A DNA stretch of 26,925 nucleotides from an uncultured Oscillospiraceae bacterium (GTDB lineage: Bacteria > Bacillota > Clostridia > Oscillospirales > Ruminococcaceae). This document shows positions 1 to 7,288 of this stretch, piece after piece; the stretch's first letter is position 1, and each line of letters starts with the position of its first letter. The stretch spans positions 1 through 26,925 of the forward strand of contig CABUAH010000020.1 of assembly GCA_902489475.1 (NCBI GenBank), written 5' to 3'. A model generated the notes under the pieces. It saw nothing but the letters and a program-made list of their open reading frames with translations, did no database searches and was not told where the DNA came from. A program made the translations under genes and the position numbers.

Positions 1-2
1 AT

Positions 3-194
3 GATAAATTTTATAATACTTTAGAGCAGTTTGAGCTAATTGATGAATGGGATAACTTTATGCATGAATATCTTTTAAAAATAGCTGAAAATTGGTGCAA
101 TGCTAATAATATAATTTGTACTCGTAAAGAATTACATGAAGATATTAGTATGCAGGAAATTATACAACAAATCAAATCAGATTTTTGTAGTTAA
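3..194 (+). CDS. C-terminal end of an unknown protein (5' end outside window)
   Basis: An open frame enters from the left edge and runs 63 codons to TAA at 192-194. The peptide is rich in acidic and amide residues (it contains LIDEWDNFMHEYLLKIAENW) and shows no signal peptide or membrane segment. I do not recognise the family. The next stretch, in the same frame after the stop, is an Rhs-core scrap, so one possibility is that this is the small immunity-type gene that follows the toxin end of an Rhs/YD-repeat protein. That role is inferred from context only. An ATG at 60-62 could be an internal start, but the frame is open upstream of it and it lacks a convincing ribosome-binding site. Confidence 0.45.
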   Translation, partial: DKFYNTLEQFELIDEWDNFMHEYLLKIAENWCNANNIICTRKELHEDISMQEIIQQIKSDFCS

Positions 195-296
195 ATACTT
201 TTTGAGTATGTAACCAATTTGCAAGGTGATGTAATCGCAATACTTAACGATTCGGGAGAGTGTGTTGCAGAATACAGCTATGAAAATATACAATAG
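195..296 (+). pseudogene. Remnant of an Rhs/YD-repeat core domain
   Basis: Between the TAA at 192 and TAG at 294 the same frame encodes about 33 residues without a start codon. It includes EYVTNLQGDVIAILNDSGE followed by a Val-Ala-Glu-Tyr-Ser-Tyr stretch. This matches the well-known YVxNxxGDVxxIxDxxGxxxxxYxYD consensus at the end of the Rhs-associated core, just before the variable C-terminal toxin. The match stops where the family continues with a D-x-W/P-G turn. The terminal TAG overlaps the AGGAGG of the next gene, so the break lies at the start of the alcohol dehydrogenase unit. It is a fragment, not a functional gene. Confidence 0.65.
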
Positions 297-308
297 GAGG
301 ATAATAGT

Positions 309-1472
309 ATGCAAAATTTTGATTATCAGACCCCTACCAGACTGATTTTCGGTGAGGGTGTTATCTCCAATCTGCCGGAGGTAATGAAACAGTTCGGCAG
401 AAAAATTCTGATGACTTACGGAAGCGGGAGCATTAAGAAGCTGGGACTTTACGACAAGGTGAGAGAACTGCTGGCAGATTATGAAATTTATGAGCTGTCG
501 GACATTCAGCCTAATCCGAAATACGATCCAAGCGTTCTGGAGGGCGTTCGTATTTGCAAGGAGAATGGAATTGATGTGATACTTGCCGTAGGTGGGGGCA
601 GCGTACTTGACTGTTCCAAGGCAATTGCTGCCGGGGCAAAGTATGACGGTGATCCATGGGATCTGATTTCTTATAAGGTCAAGGCAAAAGCAGCGCTTCC
701 TATTGTGGACATTTTGACACTGGCTGCTACCGGAAGTGAATACGACTGCGGCGGCGTGATTTCCCGCACCGAGACCAACGATAAAATCGGATATATGGAT
801 GAGCTTTTGTTTCCTGTCTGCTCTATTCTCGACCCGGTTTACACCTTTACTGTATCAAAGAAGCAAACATCGGCGGGATGTGCTGATGCCATGAATCATA
901 TTATGGAGCAATATTTCACAGCAGATACCACACTTTTGAATGACGGTTTCTGCGAAGCCGGTCTGAAAAGCTTAATGATCAATGCGAAAAAGTGCTTGGA
1001 AAATCCGGAAGATTATACTGCTAGGGCGGAAATGATGCAGGCCTGCACTTATGGCTGCAACGGCATTTATGCTCTTGGAAACAGTTATTCAGGTTGGCCG
1101 TGCCACGGCATGGAGCATGCATTAAGCGCTTATTACGATATTACCCATGGCGAGGGACTTGCTATCCTCACACCGAGATGGATGAAACATATTTTAAGTG
1201 ACAGGACATTGGAACGTTTTGTAAAGTACGGTGTGAATGTATTCGGGATTGACAGCAGCTTGGATCAATACGAGATTGCGAACAAAGCAATTGAGGAAAC
1301 TTATTGTTTCTTTGAATCCATCGGAATCCCGATGCACTTGAAAGACGTAGGAATTGATGAGAGCAGGCTTTCCGAGATGGCTCATCATATAGCAGTAAAC
1401 GAGGGATTGGAAAACGCCTATGTACCGCTTTCAGAGAAGGACATTTTGGATATTTTAAAAGCGTCCCTATAA
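309..1472 (+). CDS. Iron-containing alcohol dehydrogenase, butanol dehydrogenase-like
   Basis: Cytoplasmic NAD(P)H-dependent oxidoreductase of the group III (iron-dependent) alcohol dehydrogenase family, in the BdhA/YqhD-like branch that reduces aldehydes to alcohols. The 387 residues match the usual length. The N-terminal dinucleotide-binding half carries GGGS at residues 95-98. The C-terminal half carries the metal ligands in the expected spacing: Asp193, His197, His266 and His280, within CADAMNH, CHGMEH and DITHGEG. The start is fixed by AGGAGG at 295-300, eight bases before ATG. It is monocistronic, closed by the hairpin at 1580-1618. Its G+C is visibly higher than its neighbours (hand counts: 50% at 541-600 and 43% at 841-900, against 30% at 2401-2460 in trkA), which suggests acquisition. 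The substrate cannot be read from sequence. Confidence 0.9.
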   Translation: MQNFDYQTPTRLIFGEGVISNLPEVMKQFGRKILMTYGSGSIKKLGLYDKVRELLADYEIYELSDIQPNPKYDPSVLEGVRICKENGIDVILAVGGGSVLDCSKAIAAGAKYDGDPWDLISYKVKAKAALPIVDILTLAATGSEYDCGGVISRTETNDKIGYMDELLFPVCSILDPVYTFTVSKKQTSAGCADAMNHIMEQYFTADTTLLNDGFCEAGLKSLMINAKKCLENPEDYTARAEMMQACTYGCNGIYALGNSYSGWPCHGMEHALSAYYDITHGEGLAILTPRWMKHILSDRTLERFVKYGVNVFGIDSSLDQYEIANKAIEETYCFFESIGIPMHLKDVGIDESRLSEMAHHIAVNEGLENAYVPLSEKDILDILKASL

Positions 1473-1579
1473 GTAATAGTATGCTTTTGAAAATCTGCAA
1501 AGCCTGTATTGGGCAGATGGGCTTATGTAGTCGATAAAGAGCAGGGCATTACTTAATTATATTTAAGAATAAAATGCGA

Positions 1580-1618
1580 AATAGCTAACTCGTTGTGAGT
1601 TAGCTATTTTTTATTTTT
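1580..1618 (+). terminator. Rho-independent terminator after the alcohol dehydrogenase
   Basis: A 12-bp perfect stem (AATAGCTAACTC at 1580-1591 paired with 1597-1608), a 5-nt loop, then a T-rich tail (TTTTATTTTT). It lies about 105 bases downstream of the dehydrogenase stop. Confidence 0.85.
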
Positions 1619-1684
1619 AATTGTGTGATATAAATTACGGTTTAATAAAATCCAAAATTATAAATATCAGACAATTATTCAGAC

Positions 1685-1723
1685 ACAATAAAAACCCCCG
1701 CAAGCTATTGCTCACGAGGGTTT
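1685..1723 (-). terminator. Rho-independent terminator of tRNA-Ser
   Basis: On the minus strand a 14-bp stem with G-T wobbles (1710-1723 with 1692-1705) closes on a 4-nt AATA loop and is followed by TTATTGTG after a run of T. It begins at the CCA end of the tRNA, so it terminates that transcript. Confidence 0.85.
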
Positions 1724-1812
1724 GGCGGAGAAGAAGCGATTTGAACGCTCGCGCCCCTTTCGAGACCTACTCCCTTAGCAGGGGAGCCCCTTCACCACTT
1801 GGGTACTTCTCC
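1723..1812 (-). tRNA. tRNA-Ser (anticodon GCT)
   Basis: A 90-nt class II tRNA, with an encoded CCA end (complement at 1723-1725). The acceptor stem pairs GGAGAAG (1812-1806) with CTTCTCC (1733-1727). The anticodon loop CTGCTAA places GCT at complement 1779-1777, decoding AGC/AGU. A long variable arm (GGTCTCGAAAGGGGC) and the TTCAAAT T-loop fit tRNA-Ser. An open frame across this region on the plus strand is an artefact. Confidence 0.96.
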
Positions 1813-1851
1813 AAACAGCAAATAATAGCGGTTTGAAAACCACTAGCTGTA

Positions 1852-1880
1852 ATTTTAGCATAAATCATGCTCATTGTCAA
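1852..1880 (-). promoter_or_regulatory. Sigma-A promoter of tRNA-Ser
   Basis: Reading the minus strand: TTGACA (1880-1875), a 17-bp spacer, TAAAAT (1857-1852). Transcription would start about 30 bases before the mature 5' end at 1812. Confidence 0.85.
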
Positions 1881-1991
1881 TAGTTTTGCATGGATTTTTT
1901 ATATGGCAATACTTTAATAAAACGCAAATAATGAAAAAATTGTAAAATGTATGACGAATTATAAAAAAAGGTTTATTTTTTGTGGATTGTG

Positions 1992-2000
1992 TGTTATACT
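1992..2000 (+). promoter_or_regulatory. Probable extended -10 promoter of trkA-trkH
   Basis: TGTTATACT gives a TG-extended -10 (TATACT at 1995-2000). The -35 region is poor (TTTATT at 1972-1977). The position, about 43 bases before the trkA start, is suitable. Confidence 0.45.
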
Positions 2001-2042
2001 AAATTTTACGTGATTTAATAATTTTTCAGGAGGCATATAAAA

Positions 2043-3443
2043 ATGTCGGTTTTTGAAAGGTTTTCCGCAGAAAAAAAGGTTCTTGACATAATAATTGTCG
2101 GATGCGGTAAGGTCGGAACAACATTAGTTGAGCGTTTGAGCGGTTCGGGTCATCACATTACCATTATTGATAAAAACCAAAATGTTGTGATGAACGTGAC
2201 TAATACCTACGATGCAATGGGAATTGTAGGAAACGGTTCAAGTTACAGTGTTCAAATAGAAGCCGGTATAAAAAATGCTGATCTTATGATAGCAGTTACA
2301 GACTCAGACGAGCTTAATCTTTTGTGCTGTATAATAGCAAAGAAGGTAGGAAACTGTTCTTCGATAGCAAGAGTAAGAAATCCTGATTATGCGTCTGAGC
2401 TTAATTATCTTCGTGAAAAGCTTGGAATATCAATGATAATAAATCCTGAGTATGAAACGGCAAAAGAAATTTCCCGATTGCTTAGATTCCCCAATGCGTT
2501 AAGCATAAATTCCTTTGCGAGAGGACAAGCAGAGCTTATTAAATTCAGAGTACCTGAAAAAAGCATGATTACCGGAAAGGACCTGTCTAAAATAATGAGC
2601 AGCATGAATATGCCGATGCTTTTTTGCGCTGCTGAAAAAGCAGGAGAGCTTTTTATTCCAAACGGCTCGTATTATGTTGAAGAAGGGGATATACTATCAT
2701 TTATCGCAACTCCTAAGATAGCTCATTTGTTTTTCAAAAAGTCGGGGATTGCAACAGGAAAAGTGTCTGATGCTATAATAGTAGGCGGCGGAAAGACCAC
2801 ATATTACCTTGCAAATCAGTTGATTGACATGGGAATAGATGTAAAAATCATAGAGGAAAACCCAAAGAAGTGCGAGGAGTTAAGCTTAGCAATTGATAAG
2901 GCTCTTGTGATTTGCGGTGACGGAACGGATGAAGACCTTCTAAATCAAGAGGGACTTATGTCTGCGGGCGCATTAATTCCTCTTACCGGGATTGATGAGG
3001 AAAACATTTTAATTTCCGCTTTTGCTAAAAAGCTGTCTGAAAAGATAAAAACAGTTACTAAGGTAACAAGAAGTTCATTTAAAAGTGTTGTTGACAGCTT
3101 CGAGGTCGGAAATGTTATTTATCCTCGTCAAATCGTAGCAAACACAATACTCACATATGTAATGGCTAAACAAAACTCAATCGGCTCCAATGTGGAAACG
3201 CTTTATCATATTTTTGATAACCGTGCGGAAGCGATTGAATTTAGAATTGAGGAGAATTCCCCGGTTTCAAATGTTACGCTTTCCGAGCTTCAGATAAAAG
3301 ACGATATTCTCATTGCCTGCATAAATCGTCAGGGAAAAATAATTATCCCATCAGGTTCTGATGTAATTAAAAGCGGTGATACGGTTATCTTTGTTACGAC
3401 GATTTCCGGTATCGGCAATGTTACGGACATTCTAAAGAAGTAA
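2043..3443 (+). CDS. trkA: Trk potassium uptake regulatory subunit TrkA
   Basis: Peripheral, cytoplasmic NAD(H)-binding ring protein that gates the TrkH potassium channel. Its 466 residues contain two RCK units, each a Rossmann (TrkA_N) domain followed by a TrkA_C domain. The first Rossmann domain has GCGKVG at residues 20-25 and an Asp at 43 closing the second strand (TIID), as in NAD-binding members. The second domain begins near residue 243 with VGGGKTTYY, where the third glycine of the motif is absent. AGGAGG at 2028-2033 lies nine bases before the ATG. trkH follows after 30 bases, so the pair is an operon encoding a complete Trk/Ktr-type uptake system. Confidence 0.95.
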   Translation: MSVFERFSAEKKVLDIIIVGCGKVGTTLVERLSGSGHHITIIDKNQNVVMNVTNTYDAMGIVGNGSSYSVQIEAGIKNADLMIAVTDSDELNLLCCIIAKKVGNCSSIARVRNPDYASELNYLREKLGISMIINPEYETAKEISRLLRFPNALSINSFARGQAELIKFRVPEKSMITGKDLSKIMSSMNMPMLFCAAEKAGELFIPNGSYYVEEGDILSFIATPKIAHLFFKKSGIATGKVSDAIIVGGGKTTYYLANQLIDMGIDVKIIEENPKKCEELSLAIDKALVICGDGTDEDLLNQEGLMSAGALIPLTGIDEENILISAFAKKLSEKIKTVTKVTRSSFKSVVDSFEVGNVIYPRQIVANTILTYVMAKQNSIGSNVETLYHIFDNRAEAIEFRIEENSPVSNVTLSELQIKDDILIACINRQGKIIIPSGSDVIKSGDTVIFVTTISGIGNVTDILKK

Positions 3444-3473
3444 TTGACGCTTTGAAAGGACTTATACAGAGTT

Positions 3474-4937
3474 ATGAATCTTAGAAATATAGGATATATG
3501 CTGGGGTGCGTAATAGATATAGAGGGATTGTTTATGCTTATGCCCTTTATATGCGGATTAATTTACGGCGAAGATGAGGGCTTTGCTTTTATTCTTGTAT
3601 CTGCGATTTGTATTACGGTAGGAACGCTTCTGATTCTTTTTAAGCCCAAAAAGCTGTCGTTTTCTCCTCGTGAGGGAGTAATCACGGTTGCTTTTTGTTG
3701 GATAGTGTTAAGTCTTTTCGGAGCGCTTCCTTTTGTGTTTAATAATGATATACCGAATTATTTGGATGCGGTTTTTGAAACAGCTTCCGGTTTTACCACA
3801 ACAGGAGCAAGTATACTTTCGGATGTTGAGGCTCTTTCTCATGCATCATTGTTCTGGAGAAATTTTACAAACTGGATAGGCGGAATGGGAGTTTTAGTGT
3901 TTTTGCTTGCATTCTTACCGCTTACAGGCGGAACGCATATGCACCTTATGAGGGCGGAAAGCCCCGGACCGTCAGTGGAAAAGTTTGTTCCGAATGTCAA
4001 GGGAACGGCAATGATTCTTTATGGAATTTATATTTCCCTGTCAGCTTTGGAGTTTATATTTTTGCTTTTCGGCGATATGCCTTTGTTTGATAATATTTGT
4101 ACAGTATTCGGAACTGCCGGAACAGGCGGCTTTGCGGTCAAAAATGCATCAATGGCGGCCTACTCTCCTTATGTTCAGTGGGTAGTTGCAGTGTTTATGA
4201 TGCTGTTTGGAGTAAACTTCTCAGTTTATTTTTTGATGCTTGTCAAAAAGTTTAAACAATCCATTCTTTTTGAGGAGTTTCGCTGGTACCTGGGAATTAT
4301 TGCTGTGGCAGTTGTAATAATTGTTTTTAACAGCTTTGATCTTGCTTTGTCCGTTTCGGAAAACATTAGAAATGCCTTTTTCCAGGTAAGTTCAATTATT
4401 ACCACAACGGGATTTTCCACTACGGATTTTAATTTGTGGAATTCGGCATCGAAAACTGTTTTGGTTCTCATAATGTTTGTCGGAGCATGTGCGGGAAGCA
4501 CCGGAGGCGGAATAAAAGTATCTCGTATAGTTATCATGCTAAAGTCGATAAAAAAAGAGCTTATGCTTTTCGCTCATCCAAAAAGCATAAGAAAGATAAA
4601 GTTCGGCGGAAAGTTGGTTGAACACGAGGTTGTGCGTTCGATAAATGTATTCTTTATTACTTACGTTATCATTTTTGCAGGTTCTTTATTATTAGTATCT
4701 TTTGATAATGCAAGTTTTGAAACAAACTTTACTGCGGTAGCGGCAACTATTAACAATATAGGACCCGGACTGGGCGATGTAGGACCAACAGGAAATTTCG
4801 GAGCTTTCTCGCCGTTATCAAAAATAGTATTGATTTTTGATATGCTTGCAGGAAGACTTGAGATTTATCCGCTTATTATGATCTTTAGTTTAAGAAGCTG
4901 GAAAGACGGAGTGGTGTCGTTAATAAAAAGAAATTAA
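3474..4937 (+). CDS. trkH: Trk potassium uptake channel subunit TrkH
   Basis: Polytopic potassium-translocating membrane subunit of the Trk system, 487 residues, typical for TrkH. Four pore-loop repeats carry the expected filter segments: ASGFTTTGAS near residue 105, GTAGTGGF near 213, SIITTTGFST near 312 and INNIGPGLGDVG near 426. The first transmembrane segment starts at the extreme N-terminus and the C-terminus ends in a short basic tail. The ribosome-binding site is AAAGGA at 3455-3460, somewhat far from the ATG (13 bases). It is co-transcribed with trkA, and the hairpin at 4960-4999 ends the unit. Confidence 0.95.
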   Translation: MNLRNIGYMLGCVIDIEGLFMLMPFICGLIYGEDEGFAFILVSAICITVGTLLILFKPKKLSFSPREGVITVAFCWIVLSLFGALPFVFNNDIPNYLDAVFETASGFTTTGASILSDVEALSHASLFWRNFTNWIGGMGVLVFLLAFLPLTGGTHMHLMRAESPGPSVEKFVPNVKGTAMILYGIYISLSALEFIFLLFGDMPLFDNICTVFGTAGTGGFAVKNASMAAYSPYVQWVVAVFMMLFGVNFSVYFLMLVKKFKQSILFEEFRWYLGIIAVAVVIIVFNSFDLALSVSENIRNAFFQVSSIITTTGFSTTDFNLWNSASKTVLVLIMFVGACAGSTGGGIKVSRIVIMLKSIKKELMLFAHPKSIRKIKFGGKLVEHEVVRSINVFFITYVIIFAGSLLLVSFDNASFETNFTAVAATINNIGPGLGDVGPTGNFGAFSPLSKIVLIFDMLAGRLEIYPLIMIFSLRSWKDGVVSLIKRN

Positions 4938-4959
4938 TAATTAAATTTTGAGTAAAAAA

Positions 4960-4999
4960 AGCCACAGAGGAGAATTAAGTTTCTTCTGTGGCTCTTTTT
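4960..4999. terminator. Bidirectional terminator between trkH and the XRE remnant
   Basis: An AGCCACAGA...TCTGTGGCT stem, extended by AGAA/TTCT across a two-base bulge. It is flanked by A7 on the left and CTTTTTG on the right, so it can end trkH on the plus strand and the XRE remnant on the minus strand. Confidence 0.8.
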
Positions 5000-5020
5000 G
5001 CGTTTTTACGTTTGCTCAGA

Positions 5021-5240
5021 CTATTCCTTATATTGCTTCATCACATCTGTTTTTCCAGATAATAATCTATACTTACTTTATGGAAATCAGCTATTTTAAT
5101 AAGCATTTCAAGCGGAATTGTGCTGCCTGCGTTCTTATATCTCGAATAAGTCCTTTGCGTATTTTGGGAATATTTTACATTTGTTTCTGCGTCAAGTCCT
5201 TGTCTTCACGCAGATTGCGAATCCTTATAAACTTTTTCAT
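5021..5240 (-). pseudogene. Frameshifted XRE-family (HTH_3) transcriptional regulator
   Basis: On the minus strand an ATG at 5240-5238, preceded by AGGAG seven bases upstream, opens MKKFIRIRNLREDKDLTQKQM and hits TAA at 5177-5175. Moving to the frame two bases on restores KYSQNTQRTYSRYKNAGST and then IPLEMLIKIADFHKVSIDY, the classic second half of a Cro/CI-type helix-turn-helix. A second shift near 5060 restores SGKTDVMKQYKE and TAG at 5023-5021, the normal SGKTD end of such short regulators. Two single-base deletions explain everything, giving a parental protein of about 73 residues. It sits divergent from the secreted protein gene, with its likely operators between. The ORF on the plus strand here is a shadow. 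Confidence 0.8.
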
Positions 5241-5285
5241 AATGACTCTCCTACTAAATAATTTTACTTATACAAACATTACTTT

Positions 5286-5356
5286 TAGTCGTAAATTGAT
5301 TATTGACTTTTAGTCAAAAAACGACTATAATGTATAATATAGTCAGAATACGACTA
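5286..5356. promoter_or_regulatory. Three operator-like inverted repeats TAGTC-N7-GACTA
   Basis: Sites at 5286-5302 (one mismatch, GATTA), 5311-5327 (perfect) and 5340-5356 (perfect), each 17 bp, with centres 25 and 29 bp apart. The middle site covers the spacer and first bases of the -10 of the plus-strand promoter, and the third lies just downstream of it. Position and symmetry fit binding by the divergent XRE regulator, now a pseudogene. Confidence 0.75.
5303..5331 (+). promoter_or_regulatory. Sigma-A promoter of the secreted PPC/FN3 protein
   Basis: TTGACT (5303-5308), a 17-bp spacer, TATAAT (5326-5331). It overlaps the operator-like repeats. Confidence 0.85.
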
Positions 5357-5377
5357 AAAACAAGGAGGTATATATTT

Positions 5378-7105
5378 ATGAAAAAGAAAATTTTAAGTTT
5401 ATTTATGACCTTGATTATGGTTTTGGGCTTAGTTGGCGTTATGCCAGTGGTTAGTGCAGGGGCAGTCAATGATAGTTTACAGAATGCTGCAAGCTATACA
5501 TTAGGAACAATACAAAATAGTTCTATTACATCGTCTGTCAACACAAGAGTATATAAAGTGGTATTAAATTCATCGGGCAGATTAAATATTAACTACACGG
5601 GATATATGAGTTGTTGCGACATATGTGTTTATGATTTGAACGGTGATGAGCGATATAACTGCAAGTATTTGTATTGGAATGATAATACAAAAAAATCCAG
5701 CTTGATTAGCTATGTTGATTTAACTAAAGGAACGTATTACTTTTCTGTCGCTAAGCGTTATGATAGCACGGGTGATTTCAACTTTATACTTTCGTTTACA
5801 AGCGCAGGAGAGAGCTTTACTGAAACAGGAAGCGGAAATAATAATAGTATTTTAACGTCAAATATTGTTTCTTTAGGAAAGACATATAAAGGACAAATTG
5901 CTCAAAACGATGATTGTGATATTTATAAATTTACGATTTCATCGTCGGGAAGAATAAATATCAACTATACGGGATATATGAGTTGTTGCGACATATATGT
6001 CTATGATTCAAACGGCGAAGAGCGGTATAATTGTAAATATTTGTATTGGAATGATAATACAAAAAAATCAAGCTTAATTAATTCTGTTGATTTGACAAAA
6101 GGAACGTATTACTTTTCTGTCGCTAAGCGTTTAGGAGGCACAGGAAATTATAATTTCACCATTTCATTTACAAGCGCAGGAGAGAGCTTTACTGAAACAG
6201 GAAGCGGAAATAATAATAGTATTTTAACGGCGGACACTATTTTATTGGCAACATCATATAAAGGACAGATTGCTCAAAATGATGATTGTGATATTTATAA
6301 ATTCGCCATGCCAGCATCTGGCAGATTAAATATTAACTATACAGGATATATGAATTGTTGTGATGTATATATTTATGATTCAAACGGTGAAGAGCAATAT
6401 AGTTGTAAATATTTGTATTGGAATAATAATACAAAAAGATCAAGCTTAACCGACTATGTTGATTTAACTAAGGGAACATATTATTTTTCCGTTGCTAAGC
6501 GTTATGGAAATACAGGCAATTATTCCTTTAAATTATCGCCAACGATAAATAGCGTTTCTAATTTTAAGGTATCATCAACTTCCTCGGCAGCAGTCAAGCT
6601 TACTTGGAACAAGGTATCCGGAGCGCAGGGGTATATTATTTACAAGTATGACAACTCTAAGAAAACATGGGTAAGAGTTGCAAAGACAAAAACTACTGCA
6701 AATACATATACAGTATCTAAGCTTGCAAGCGGAACGTCTTATAAGTTTGCAGTAAAAGCATACAAGACCGTAAACGGAAAAGAAATAACAAGTTCATCAT
6801 TCCCTACAGTTACGGCAATCACAAAGCTTCCTACTGTTGTAAACGGAACAACTACAGTAGGAAAGAATTCCGTAAAACTGACATGGAAGAAAACTACAGG
6901 AGCAACAGGCTATATTGTTTACAAATATGACAACTCAAAGAAAACATGGGTAAGAGTTGCGAAAACTGGATCGCTTAACTATCTTGTAAAGAACTTGAAA
7001 TCAAACACAAACTATAAATTTGCAGTAAAGGCATATAAAAAAGTAAGCGGAAAAGAGATAACGAGCGTAAGCTATAAAACTATTTCCGTAAAAACTAAAA
7101 AATAG
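5378..7105 (+). CDS. Secreted protein with three PPC-like repeats and two fibronectin type III domains
   Basis: Predicted exported protein of 575 residues. The ATG at 5378 is chosen over an upstream in-frame TTG at 5303 because AAGGAGG (5362-5368) precedes it and it opens a clear signal peptide (MKKKILSLFMTLIMVLGLVG, cleavage near VSA-GAV, residues 25-30). Three tandem beta-sandwich units of 124 residues, resembling bacterial pre-peptidase C-terminal (PPC) domains, span about residues 37-145, 160-270 and 285-388. Each has INYTGYM-x-CCD, a YNCKYLYW-like strand and DLTKGTYYFSVAKR. Two FN3 domains (about 391-480 and 485-575) share YDNSKKTWVRVAKT. There is no LPXTG, protease or other catalytic signature, so adhesion or matrix binding is only a guess. 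It is likely controlled by the operators upstream. Confidence 0.85.
   Translation: MKKKILSLFMTLIMVLGLVGVMPVVSAGAVNDSLQNAASYTLGTIQNSSITSSVNTRVYKVVLNSSGRLNINYTGYMSCCDICVYDLNGDERYNCKYLYWNDNTKKSSLISYVDLTKGTYYFSVAKRYDSTGDFNFILSFTSAGESFTETGSGNNNSILTSNIVSLGKTYKGQIAQNDDCDIYKFTISSSGRININYTGYMSCCDIYVYDSNGEERYNCKYLYWNDNTKKSSLINSVDLTKGTYYFSVAKRLGGTGNYNFTISFTSAGESFTETGSGNNNSILTADTILLATSYKGQIAQNDDCDIYKFAMPASGRLNINYTGYMNCCDVYIYDSNGEEQYSCKYLYWNNNTKRSSLTDYVDLTKGTYYFSVAKRYGNTGNYSFKLSPTINSVSNFKVSSTSSAAVKLTWNKVSGAQGYIIYKYDNSKKTWVRVAKTKTTANTYTVSKLASGTSYKFAVKAYKTVNGKEITSSSFPTVTAITKLPTVVNGTTTVGKNSVKLTWKKTTGATGYIVYKYDNSKKTWVRVAKTGSLNYLVKNLKSNTNYKFAVKAYKKVSGKEITSVSYKTISVKTKK
5795..5857 (+). repeat. 63-bp exact direct repeat, copy 1
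   Basis: Identical at the DNA level to 6167-6229, 372 bp downstream. It encodes the FTSAGESFTETGSGNNNSIL linker between the PPC-like units. Exact identity points to recent duplication or gene conversion. Confidence 0.9.
6167..6229 (+). repeat. 63-bp exact direct repeat, copy 2
   Basis: Second copy of the linker repeat, in frame. The flanking domain sequence is also similar but has diverged at synonymous and some coding positions. Confidence 0.9.
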
Positions 7106-7138
7106 AAATGATTTTCCTTTATAGTCACTCTTTTCAAA

Positions 7139-7168
7139 ATCCCCACAGAGATTCTTCTCTGTGGGGAT
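7139..7168. terminator. Hairpin after the secreted protein gene
   Basis: ATCCCCACAGAG (7139-7150) pairs with CTCTGTGGGGAT (7157-7168) around a 6-nt loop. The plus-strand tail is T-poor (TATCGTATATTC). The minus-strand tail has TTTT, so it may work in either direction or mainly stabilise 3' ends. Confidence 0.6.
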
Positions 7169-7227
7169 TATCGTATATTCGTATTTTTGGATAATGCAAT
7201 AGTGGGAGGAAGAAGTTTGATAAGCCT

Positions 7228-7264
7228 AAAAATAAAAACTCGAACACACAATAGCGTGTCCGAG
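7228..7264 (-). terminator. Rho-independent terminator of the NlpC/P60 gene
   Basis: On the minus strand an 11-bp stem (CTCGGACACGC with GTGTGTTCGAG, 7264-7239) with a TATT loop, then TTTTTATTTTT. Confidence 0.85.
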
Positions 7265-7288
7265 CTTACTGACAAATAAAAAGTATTA

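Noticed and set aside
1621..1836. 71-codon plus-strand open frame
   Set aside because: It runs through the minus-strand tRNA-Ser and its terminator, with no ribosome-binding site.
4948..5313. 121-codon plus-strand open frame after trkH
   Set aside because: It is antisense to the frameshifted XRE regulator, begins in a terminator hairpin and ends in the operator region.
5303..5377. N-terminal extension of the secreted PPC/FN3 protein
   Set aside because: It would start at the TTG of the -35 element; the ATG at 5378 has the ribosome-binding site and signal peptide.
5795..6229. CRISPR-like repeats
   Set aside because: There are only two long direct repeats, and they encode protein linkers at domain spacing.
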